NCBI GenBank assembly: GCA_026874595.1
Contig: CM049309.1
Location: 52,736,079 to 52,800,078, forward strand
Reading direction: 5' to 3'
Length of the DNA stretch: 64,000 bases
DNA from: Sipunculus nudus
Lineage: Eukaryota; Annelida; Sipuncula; Golfingiida; Sipunculidae
In this document: in pieces, positions 24,301 to 34,197 of the stretch
How the letters are laid out: each line of letters opens with the position of its first letter
How positions within the stretch are numbered: the stretch's first letter is position 1
Made by a program: the position numbers and the translations under genes
Notes under the pieces: generated by a model
The model's database searches: none
Seen by the model: only the letters and a program-made list of their open reading frames with translations
Told to the model about the DNA's origin: nothing

Positions 24301-27300
24301 GTGTGTGAGTGGGACCTAAGCCATCCCAGTGTTGTGCTGCACCAAGAATTTAAGAGGAACTGGCAGGTCTGTGGGGAACCCCATAGTAAGGGTCTCTGCC
24401 TCGCGAAAATTGGCTGGGACCCCTCTATCAAACATGCTATAAGAACGCTATTTTCCCTAAGGGGCCCTTCTATTTTCACGTCTTACTGTGGTCATAAAAA
24501 AACCTGGATTGGGATGGAGATTTCACATTTAATCCAGATACTCAATGTTCTACGACCAGGCTGTTTTGCCCCCTTTTCAGGCTGTTACATAAGTTACACG
24601 GCGGCAGAAAATTTCATGGTTGTCAAGCAAAACCTCCAGGGATAATGTTTTAAAGTATTTCATTTGCAGTCCACCAGTGGACAAAACCATTATTGTTTCT
24701 TTTAAGTACTAATAGATATGATGACCAGTATATGTAATTGAGTTCTTCATGTTGACTGTGCTTATTTCACAAAGGGATAAAATTTCCAATTGTGATTAAT
24801 TTAAAAAACTTTATATAAGGTCCACATGAGGATTTCTTTGAAATTTTGCACATTCAAGGATTCAGGATAAAGACTGGATGAAGAATTCTTGAACCAGCAA
24901 TAATAAACATTCATATAACTCAGACATTTGAAACTTGGTGAATATGTACTGTAATTTTGTAGGACAAAATTTAGGTTTCAGGCCGTGATAGGCTTTTACT
25001 GCTAGCCAGCCATAGACTTCTTGTTTAGTGTCATATTTTGAACATTTTCATTTATGACGATGGTTCATTTTCCTTTTTAACCTTGTGACTATGATATTTT
25101 ATTAAGGGAAGATTAAAATAACTCACTAATAACTTTGATATAAAACATTAAATAATTATTATCAGACATGTTGATGTAACTGATTAACGTTTCAAGGTGT
25201 TGGACCTCTTTTTGTAGTCATGCACCAGGATCATTTGCTAATGAATGATCATGGATCATAAGGGTATATTGATTGGAGAATCTTAATTGTTCTTGAAGCC
25301 TTTGTTCCTGTCAAACTGATATTTCAGCTGGTAAACAGCATCATTTTGTCGGCCATGTTTTCTGGCCAGGGATGCCGTGATAGACACCTATGAATCTTCC
25401 ATGATGCCTTGCAAGTTAGTGGTCTGACAAGTGTAGTTGGCTCTGTGCTTGGCGTCCCACTCTTGATGTACAGACCTTACACTCTGCCCCCAAGTGAACA
25501 GTTTTGTTTGCCTTCACACATGGTCAAATGTAACAATGTTCATTAATGTCATTATAGAACACTAAAGAACTATTTGGTTAAGTATGGAATTTCATTAACG
25601 TCTGATATGTAGCAACTGTCACATTACCTGGATAATCTTGTGCTACAGACATATTAAACGGGAATGGTTGAATTTATAGACCAGTGTGTGAAAAAGTGGA
25701 TATAGCTGCAGTGGCAAGTGTCAGATAAATAAAAAGAATACAGATTAAAAACAAAGGTGTGCAGGAATCAAGAAAAATGATCAGTTCCTTTTTAATGTTT
25801 TATTGCCCTCATTTTGCTCACCATACCAATCTCTAGTGATTGTAAATAAAAAAAAATAGTTTATTTGTATTCCCAGCAGAAGCAACATTAAAAATATGTC
25901 CTTTGAATAAGTAAAAGAGCCCATTTCAGATTTGGAACAGGTGCATCCATCTTTTGATGCAGTTCTGGAGATTCACCAAGGGCAGTGTGAGCAGAATACA
26001 AAATAGCAGGTACAAGCTAGGAAGATTTTTTTGCAGTTTTTTTTTTCTGTAGCCTTTTTTCTCAGTTCTGTAGCTGTGATAATGTCAGCCAACAAAGTTT
26101 CTTCCCCTGTTCCTTGGCAGGCATTGTGGATAAAGGGGCCAGAGAAAAGAGCAAAACTGCTTTGCAGGTGGCAAATTAAACAAATTACCATTTATTCTAG
26201 CAGTGCCCTTGGGGTTTAATAGAAACGACTAATATGCTGTAATCTAATAATGAGTCAAGTAAATCCTTGTGGTAATTGCATTCGTGAAAAATCTGTGGTC
26301 ATCCCGTAAGGAAGCAGGCATGGGAAATCTTCTTGGAGATTAGAATGCATAATTAGATTAAGGTAACTTTGGGTATCATTTTAGATTAATTAAAAAAAGA
26401 CATACTATTACAAGTGAGATTAGTGGTAATATGCTAATAAGCTTACAAATGGAAACCTTTTTAATTTTATGCTACTTTTCAGGACAGCATTTGTCTTACA
26501 CACCACATGTCCATTGCCAAAGATAAGCAATCATACATACACAATTGAACATCTTAGCTGCAAATTACAGAACATACATGGACATGTGTTCAGAGCTAGT
26601 TAAGTCTGTTGGGAAACCATCAGTGACAGATCACAAAACTATTGACCAGCAGCATTAGTGTGCTTAATGACGGGGACAGATAGATCCTCGCCCCACTATC
26701 ACGGCTGACCTTCTCCGACCAGCTGTCATTACTGCCTCTGTTTTGCCATTGATAGGAGACAAAAACGGCTGTATCGTGCTTCAGCAATGCATCAGGCTTC
26801 CATTCAATCATCTGTTGAGGGAAAAGAAGATTACACAGAATCACATGCTTTTGTTTTATTGTGAAGGCAACATGTTTTGGTATTGGGATTGAGTCTGGCT
26901 TTATTATCTTTCTTATTCGCACTGCTTTTCAGCAACCAGTAGACTTAAACCACTCTGATATCTTTCACTTACTGTTCCTAAGTACGCACAAAATGACCTC
27001 AGATGTACATTTTCCATTATGAGCACAAATATCAATTATTTTACTACAAACAAGAATTATTCTGTTTTCAGCCATTCCTCTTCAGAAATAAACGGAAAAA
27101 CATTTCATTAATAGTTTTTAAGTATCTTTGGAAATTCTAAATGTCTTTAATTCTAAATTTATAATATATAATTATGATATTTAGAATTCAGATTATTGGA
27201 TAAGATTGTCTTTGAAACTTCTTCTATTAATTTTGCCACAAAGGAAACCTTTCTCACCACATATTTTCAAGAGAAATGCAAATTATAAGGAAAGTACTAA

Positions 27301-27780
27301 AATGGGATGACAGAGAATTTCGCTTTGCAACCCTTTCAGTGTTTTGGGTCCCATGTTTACTGTTCTTCATGTCATTATCAGTCATGGGTTTTGCCATGTG
27401 ATGTATACAGCTGAAAAACTATGTCTATATTTGGAACAAAGCTGCAGTTTCTTCATGGATCCATTGATTACTCAGCCCTGGATTTCCTAAGAAAACATCA
27501 GCTCTCGTGCCTACATGTGACATTGTTCTTATCATCCTCCTGAACTGGGGTCAGTAACTGAATTACTAAAACCACATAATGATTAAAAGAAGGTCTGCTG
27601 TTGAATAGATGAATAATTCATGGTTAAGCCTATGGTTGGTTGGGAACTGTGCTGTTGAGTACATTATTTCACAGTATATACATTTTCTTTCAAGAAGGTA
27701 TCAAAATATTGCCACAAAATATTGATGTATTTCTTATCCATGATGTTTGGACAATTTCAATAAATAGGGCGTCATCTAGA
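21341..27780. other. ~6.4 kb non-coding stretch, no confirmed gene
   Basis: GC-richer patches near 22020-22210 and 23640-24480 hold overlapping open frames on both strands (up to 144 codons at 24211-24645) but no recognisable domain. A possible minus-strand exon at 26710-26811 is listed as a finding only. Nothing here is strong enough to annotate as a gene. Confidence 0.45.
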
Positions 27781-27820
27781 AATGAAAACCCCATCTGATT
27801 AATGAAAACCCCATCTGATT
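27781..27820 (+). repeat. Perfect tandem duplication of 20 bp
   Basis: AATGAAAACCCCATCTGATT is present twice in a row with no differences. Confidence 0.97.
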
Positions 27821-28089
27821 AAGTATTGTATAAAATAAGCAAGAAAGTTTAGTTTCTGTTTGATCCATTAGAGCTATACAGCACTACATTAGACCAGATC
27901 TGCGTGAAGTTTTTGTGAATATTTTATGTCCTGCTTTCAAGTTACTCTGTGGCAAGAAAATGTGTCAATCATGTCCCGCTCCTGTCTTGATAACCAGCTG
28001 CCAGTAAGGAATACAATAAACGCTGAGTTTACAGATTATTATAAACTAGGCAATAATAAAATCTCACCCTAGAAGGAATGCAAGCAGTA

Positions 28090-28215
28090 GGGGGAAAGGA
28101 ATACATTTAAAACCTAAGAATTCAATGTTTTGAGGTGTTTATTTATCAAGCACTGGGGGAGGGGACTGGAATACATTTAAAACATGAAAATGGAATGTTG
28201 TAAGGTATTTATTCT
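28090..28215 (+). repeat. Degenerate tandem duplication, ~70-bp unit
   Basis: GGAATACATTTAAAAC starts at 28098 and again at 28168. Each is preceded by a G-rich run and followed by AATGTTTTGAGGTGTTTATT or its variant AATGTTGTAAGGTATTTATT. Confidence 0.8.
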
Positions 28216-29754
28216 TTGTCTTTTGAGTCGTCTTGCACCTGTACCCTGGTCAGCAGGTGGCAGAAGAAAATGGCAAAGTGCTGCCATAGCATGGCACATC
28301 TCCTGTCACAGGTGACGATAGGTCATGTTTACAGGAATAAAAAAGTCAACTTCCAGTGGAGGGAACATACAGCTGATACAACAGTACACTGGTACTAATA
28401 GTTATTATTTTGATGATTACAAGGTTGTTAGAGGGTTATTAAAGAGGTAGGGGGCACCATTTATGGATGATGGCGGTGACGACAGCTTGCATGTGGCTGA
28501 TTACTGTGGCTGGTCTGTTCTGACATAGCAGCCATTGGGGCCACCTGCTTCTGTCATGGATGCTGACAACAGGAGATGGCAAACTGCTGATGTATGTAAA
28601 AGGAAGCAACGGAGGATAGAACTGTCACATTTCTCCTCACCAACCAGCCTCTCTTGACATCTGTATCAACACAACTAACATTAAATGTACCAGCAGGCTT
28701 CCCAAAGTGCTGTTCTTGTGTGGGAGAACTAGCCAGCAACAGGACTTGTGTTTCCAGGATGCTGAAGTGGTTATATGCTTTTATGGCTGATGCTTTTTGA
28801 TGAAGTTGATCCGGGGGACGCACCAGCCTTTGTGCGTTACATAATGCCTCCCCATCACATAACAGAAGCCCCAAACAATAACTGTCAGTGGCCCCTGATG
28901 TATTACGGCCTATTTCATGTTCCATTAGGCACATTTCCCTCCACCGGCACTATGTACATCCCTCCACGGATGGCGTTGCTAATCTGTAATAGTCAGTAAG
29001 GGCTGCAAGAAGACTGTTCTCTCCAGGGCATCCTTCCATCACCTGTTAGCAGCTCCTACAGAAGGTAATCCAGCACCAGTTCTAGGCCATGTTGAATTGA
29101 AGATAATAAGGACTTAAGAAGATGCTTAGCAGAGTTCTTGGTAAGACTTGAGTGTTCTGTCAATCAAGCCACATATAAAACACAAACCAGAATGGCCAAT
29201 GTAGGCGTATCATACAAAAGTTATCTTTTAAAGGATTCAGCACAAAAAAAAGATCAATATTTTTCTGCACAGACACAGCCAGGTACCACGGTGATTGCTC
29301 AGCAACGCGAAAAATAGAGTCTTTCAGGAATTAATGTTATTATGGTTTTAGAACCAGTTCATATTTGTTGGTTTCCTTACTTTATGGCAGGTAATAATAG
29401 TAAGTCCTTTTAATATAAAATCAGTTGCATGTCTCATGTGCAGGTGTTACCACAGGCATGGTTGTTATTGTTTGGCACATTCATGTATAAGGTAATGTTT
29501 TTCAGTTTTGATTACGAGGGTTTATCTGTTGCCTGGGGTCACTTAAAAAGTTATGAATGGATTTTCACAAAGCTTTATTGGATGATTATTCATTATTTAG
29601 CTGCAGTTTTGCTGTGATGACTGTAATTACAATCATATGGAGAGACCGTGGAAGCTTCATAAAATCTAGATATGACCATACATGTTTCCTATTCTTTAAA
29701 CAATGATTAATTGTTTGTAGGTTTCATGCTGTACCAAATAAACTTGACCAGTTG
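28216..29754. other. Non-coding stretch with a GC-richer, regulatory-looking patch
   Basis: No gene is supported. At 28795-28990 a patch contains CGCAC...GTGCG, TTACATAA (28837-28844, C/EBP or PAR-bZIP type) and TGTATTACGGCC (Cdx/Hox-like). It is open in one plus frame (28775-28999) but matches nothing I know. Confidence 0.4.
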
Positions 29755-30116
29755 TTAAAGGGACATAATCAGGAGCTAAATTATGCTATTCTTCCACACT
29801 GTCAGTTCATTTTTATTTTTATGCCCCCGCCACAAAGTGGCCAGGGCATATAGTTTTACCCATGTCCGTCCTTCCGTCATTCCGTCATTCTGAAATCAAA
29901 CAGTTGTACAGACTTTTTTTCGCAATGGCTGCAGATATTGGCCTGATTTTTGGTGTGTGGGCAGATAATGTCCATCCGTCCGCATCTGTTAACTTTTACC
30001 TTGTGAGCGGGATATCTCTAAAAGGATTCACCGTTGGAAATTTATAACATCAGTGAAGATGTATATTGATAAAATTCTCAGTAAAGTTCGAAGTTGGTTG
30101 ACCTTGACCCATTTTT

Positions 30117-30145
30117 AGCTCAGCTGACTATAAGTCATCTGAGCT
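30117..30145 (+). other. Terminal hairpin of the I element
   Basis: Two 13-nt arms with a 3-nt loop and a single C/T mismatch. The arm sequence is re-used in inverse near the 3' end (32741-32749). Confidence 0.9.
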
Positions 30146-30161
30146 ATAGTCGTGGTCCATT

Positions 30162-30230
30162 GTCCGTCGTCCGTCCGTCTGTCCGTCCGTCCGTCCGTCC
30201 GTCCGTCCGTCCGTCTGTCCGTCCGTCCGT
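30162..30230 (+). repeat. (TCCG)n-type microsatellite
   Basis: A tract of TCCGTCCGTC with a few TCTG variants, about 69 bp, just inside the start of the I element. It translates as PSVRPSVR by default and is not coding. Confidence 0.95.
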
Positions 30231-30263
30231 AGATGTGGCACGTTTTGAAACCGTAAGACATAG

Positions 30264-31560
30264 GAATCCAAAATTCAGCATAATGTTAGATGTCCCAAAG
30301 ATCTCCTACCAAGCCGAAAACTGGGTCTTTGCGACTTCGTTCCTTTGAGAAATTAAGGAAAAACCTCAATTTTTTATTAAAAACCTATTTTCACACTTCA
30401 GGACTGCCTAATATCAAAACCACTCATCTGTTTTCCCTCATATTTACCATAAATATTCTTCTATATAGTTCCTATGTACATGCCAGAAATTATGTCTGTA
30501 TTATATAATTTAAAAAAGTTATGGGCCCAAACATAATGCATTTTGTGAAAAATCAGGAAAGATATTTGATCACTTAACACAAAACTTGTTAAAGCTATGG
30601 ACTTTTTTTCCAGTAATATAACTTTAATTTATCAAAATTAAATTGTATACCCAAAATTAGATCAAAATCTTTTAAATTTTTTAAAATATTAACAAAAATA
30701 AAAAATTGGTACCTTAAATTTTGCCCAACTTTGACCATGGCACGTTTTTTTCCTGTAAGTACTGTGGATTTAATTTTCTCAGCATGTTTTTGTTAGCATT
30801 TTGTCTGTTAACACCAAAAATTTGAAACCAGTTGATAAAAAACTGTAGATTTTATTCAAGTTTTCAAGCACCATGTAACAAATTGTTTACATCAAGCTAG
30901 TGTTATGCAGTTTTCAAGAGCTCAGCTCCCCAGCTTCAGCTGTCAGTTCCTAAAATTTGGCATACAATTAGATGTCTCCAAAATTCCCTACCATGCCAAG
31001 AATTTGGTCACTAGGACTTAATACCTTCGAGATATTAATGAAAAACTTCATTTTTCCATTAAAAACCTATTGTTACACTTCAAGACTGCCTAATATCAAA
31101 ACCACTGATGTGACTTTAATCATATATAATATACATATTTTTCTATACATTCTCTATGCATATGCCAGAAATGATGTCAGTATTGCGTAATTGTTTTAAG
31201 TTATGGGCCCAAACATAATGCACTATGTAAAAAATCAAGAAATATATTTACTCCCTTAACAAGGGGATTGCTGAAGCTAGAGTTTTTTTGCCAGGGATGT
31301 AACATTATTTAATCATGATTCAATTGAATACCCCAAATTAGTTCTGAATTTTTCAAATTTATATGTAATTAGTATAAATATAAAATTAGTACCTTAAATT
31401 TTGCCCAACTTTGACCATGGCACATTTGTTTCCTGTGAGCACGGTTGATATAATTTTCATATCATGCACACAAGGATTTCAGCTTTTTAGTTTAGAAAGC
31501 TGAAAGAAATTGGCCAAAAATTGTAGCTTTTATTAATGTTTTTATGAGACCATGTCAGAC
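30264..31560 (+). repeat. Two internal repeats of ~680 bp in the I element
   Basis: ATATCAAAACCACT occurs at 30411 and 31093, and TTGCCCAACTTTGACCATGG at 30721 and 31401, giving a period of 680-682. The two units are clearly diverged. Each has a 72-codon frame (from 30290 and 30972) with alignable but strongly diverged translations. Confidence 0.85.
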
Positions 31561-31699
31561 CTTAACTCTCTCCAGCCCCTCTTGAGTCACCTGTATGTTG
31601 ACCTTGTTGAACTTTCAGCAAATTATGCATGCTTGAGGCGAGCCATACACTGTTGCAGGTAGTATGGCCAGCCACAGTTGGTCTAGGTGTCCAACCCAA

Positions 31700-32740
31700 C
31701 TCATCTAGTAGTTTTAACCAACAACATAACAATTAACAATAAATAAATAAATTTTTTATTGTTTTTTAATAACAAATTAAAGAAAAATAAAAAAGAATTT
31801 GTTAGTTTATAATAACAGGAAATCAACTTGCTGTTACTGATGATAAAAGAATCTTGTATCGATGGATAGAATGTCATGTACTCCAAATAACACCATGCAG
31901 TCACCTATGGTATTTTTCAGTTCAATTTTAATGATAAAAAAGTAAATCATATTATTCATTACTTATCATTAGGGATCATATGAAGGAAATAAATGATAGA
32001 CAAAGATGCAGTTGATATTATTAATCTAGATTCCTTTTGTGTCTAGTGTGTACATTGATGTGAAATTAGTCCAAAATGAATATATTACATTTTTTTTTTT
32101 TAATATAAATAAAAGCCATAAAACCAGGTACTTTTGATCATAATTTAAATGTGTGAATTTTGTATATTCTGGATTCTCAACATAATTGTTTGGTGAAAAC
32201 TGAATAAATGCCAGTAATGGTGGGAAAACTTTGCAATTGTATTTAAATACGAATATGAATATGTACTCCATTATAAAATTTCTTGCATAAAGAATTGGAA
32301 TTCAGGTAAAAATGAAATTATATGAATACCAGTGCAAATACTTTCAAAATGTATTCATGAATGCATTCATGAATATATTCTTTAATATTATTTTAATAAT
32401 CATATCAGTTATATTTCATTTTAAAAAATCATATGATTCTCTTATTATTTTTTATAAAAATTATATTTGGGACAATATTTGTAATTTTTTTTAATAAATA
32501 GTTAAACTCTTATATTATATGTTCTGCTTATAAGTTATATGGCCAAGTCAAAATCTGTGTGACAATAGTACTCCATTTGTTAATAAAATAAATGAAATCA
32601 GTCCTCTTCCCTGTCTCCAAAGGTACTATCAAAATCATACATAAGCTAAACAACAACAACTCATAATACAGCTTATATTTATTACCACACAAAACCAGCA
32701 TGTGCCTCATTTCTAAATAATATTTTTTTATCATATATAA
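31700..32740 (+). other. Very AT-rich block, no gene seen
   Basis: This kilobase is visibly poorer in G and C than anything else in the window, with many A and T runs. It has no recognisable protein and no tandem structure, apart from a 24-bp perfect palindrome at 32352-32375. It lies between the second ~680-bp repeat and the 3' end of the I element. Confidence 0.7.
32352..32375. repeat. Perfect 24-bp palindrome
   Basis: The half-site TATTCATGAATG is followed directly by its exact reverse complement, centred on ATGCAT. Confidence 0.97.
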
Positions 32741-32782
32741 CAGCTGAGCGTCGTGACCCATAGGTCCCTTGTTCTACATTTA

Positions 32783-33470
32783 AGAGCTGATTATAGAAAA
32801 ACACTCAGTAGCTTATATCTCAGGAACCCTTGTGTGGATTTTCACAAAACTTGCTATGATAATTCGGACTGATGGTCTGTACGTGCTGCACAAATTTGGT
32901 GGCGCCACCTGCAATTTCTGATTTTTCAATCAATTTTTATCGGATTTTTCAATTTTAGCCTTTTGAGTGGGATATCTCTAAAAGGATTCACCGTTGGAAC
33001 TTTATTTCATCAGTGAAGATGTATATCAACAAAATCTTGGTCAAGTGCAAAGGTGGGTGACCTTGACCTATTTTTCTTTGTTTTAGAGCTGATTATAGAA
33101 AAACACACAGAAGCTTATATCTCAGGAACCATTGTGTGGATTTTCACAAAACTAACTATGATCATTTGGAATGACGGTCTGTGCTTGCTGCACAATTTTG
33201 GTAGCACCACCTACAATTTCTGATTTTTTAATGTATTTTAATCAGATTTTTCAATGTTGGCCTTTTGTGCAGGATATCTCCAAAGGAATTCAACACAGGA
33301 ACTTCATTTCTTCAGTGCTAATGCATGATATTTACAAAATCTTGGTCAAGTTCAAAGATGGGTGTTCTTGACCTACTTTTCAAGGTCACAGAGCTTAGAA
33401 TAGAAAAAACTTAGGAGCTTATTTCTCAGGAAGCATTTGGTGGATTGTTATGAAACATGGTACATACCTC
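32783..33470 (+). repeat. Tandem core units of the O element, ~302-bp period
   Basis: AGAGCTGATTATAGAAAAAC starts at 32783 and 33085, with a diverged third start (GAGCTTAGAATAGAAAAAAC) near 33390. Each unit carries TATCTCAGGAACC, GTGTGGATTTTCACAAAACT, then GGTGGCGCCACC (32898-32909; GGTAGCACCACC at 33200-33211), then TGACCTTGACCTA. The third unit decays after about 80 bp. Confidence 0.85.
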
Positions 33471-34197
33471 TCCAATTTAAATTTATAACTGATTATCAGC
33501 TTTTGCTAATATTCTAGTTTTGCAATGCAATGCTTACAGATACTGGCCTAATGTTTGCACATGTATGGACTTTTTTTCACTGTGCCTGCAGATACTGGCC
33601 TGATGTTTGGTGTGTTGCTTGATAATGACCCGTTACAGATTGAGTTTGTATTTTGCCCTTGTTGACCTACTTTTGACCATACGACACCTCCTGATGAACT
33701 ACAAAATTTAACAAATGTTTCTAATTTGCCCCAGGCGGGGGCATTCGTGTCATTCCATCACATCTAGTTACAAATGTTTCCCAGCAAAACCATCCCAGCA
33801 CACGGTCTCATTTCCTTGCTTACAGATGTTTTACACCATGTTATGGCTCTGCTTGTTGTTAAAGACAGTCTTTTTACCATAACAAGGCTGCTGACTGGAG
33901 GTCTGATTAAGGAAGGCGCCCCCAGATTTTCAGCCAGCAGAAGCATGTATTACATTTTTTGGGTCAAGTCAGTCGAGCATCTCCTAATTGACAGGTGTTT
34001 TGGCTCAGCGATGCTCAAGCGCTGTGTTTATGTTGACACCTGACATCGCGCCCGGTCCACTGTTTTTAACACTTGTTTACAGGAGAAAGCGAATGATTTC
34101 AGGGCAATATTTTGGCAGGTACAGATTTATTGTAAAGGGAAAGAGCTATTTTTTCGTGTTAACTCAACATGCTTTATAGGTGATTGGGCCCCTTTAA

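Larger units (their letters stand above)
30117..32773 (+). mobile_element. I element: AGCTCAG-hairpin element nested in O
   Basis: The element starts with a 29-bp hairpin (30117-30145: arms AGCTCAGCTGACT and AGTCATCTGAGCT, loop ATA, one mismatch). GCTCAGCTG recurs inverted as CAGCTGAGC at 32741-32749. A small hairpin GACC-CATA-GGTC (32755-32766) precedes the CCTTGTT end. A TCCG tract follows the start, then two ~680-bp internal repeats, then a very AT-rich kilobase. Comparing the flanks CATTTTT and CTACATTTAAGAGC with the neighbouring unit's TATTTTTCTTTGTTTTAGAGC-like sequence (33068-33089) shows insertion without an evident target duplication. This agrees with a rolling-circle mode, although the end is not CTRR. 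Confidence 0.65.
29822..33767 (+). mobile_element. O element: Helitron-like, ATGCCCCCG-type, interrupted
   Basis: The left end forms a hairpin at 29821-29849 (ATGCCC/GGGCAT outer stem, CCAC/GTGG inner stem, AAA loop). Its ATGCCCCCGCC arm recurs exactly inverted near the right end as GGCGGGGGCAT (33734-33744). The right end reads ...CACATCTAG followed by T, the CTRR-T terminus expected of a Helitron. The start is TG rather than the usual TC, and the hairpin close to the 3' end is decayed. Inside are the Helitron-style tandem units (32783-33470) and a half unit at 30001-30116. Without the inner I element it is about 1.3 kb. No protein is encoded. Confidence 0.65.
29759..34193 (+). mobile_element. 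R element copy 2, split by a later insertion
   Basis: The left part (29759-29820) begins after TTAA (29755-29758) with AGGGACATAATCAGG. The right part (about 33769-34193) ends GGGCCCCTT before TTAA (34194-34197). Joined, the two parts align end to end with copy 1 at 6238-6745, for example CACTGTCAGTTCA on the left and CCCAGCAAAACCATCCCAGC on the right. Without the insert the copy is about 486 bp. It is in opposite orientation to copy 1. Copy 1 therefore serves as a model of the pre-insertion site. Confidence 0.75.

Noticed and set aside
24211-24645. 144-codon plus-strand frame
   Set aside because: No recognisable domain; overlapping frames on the other strand are open over the same patch.
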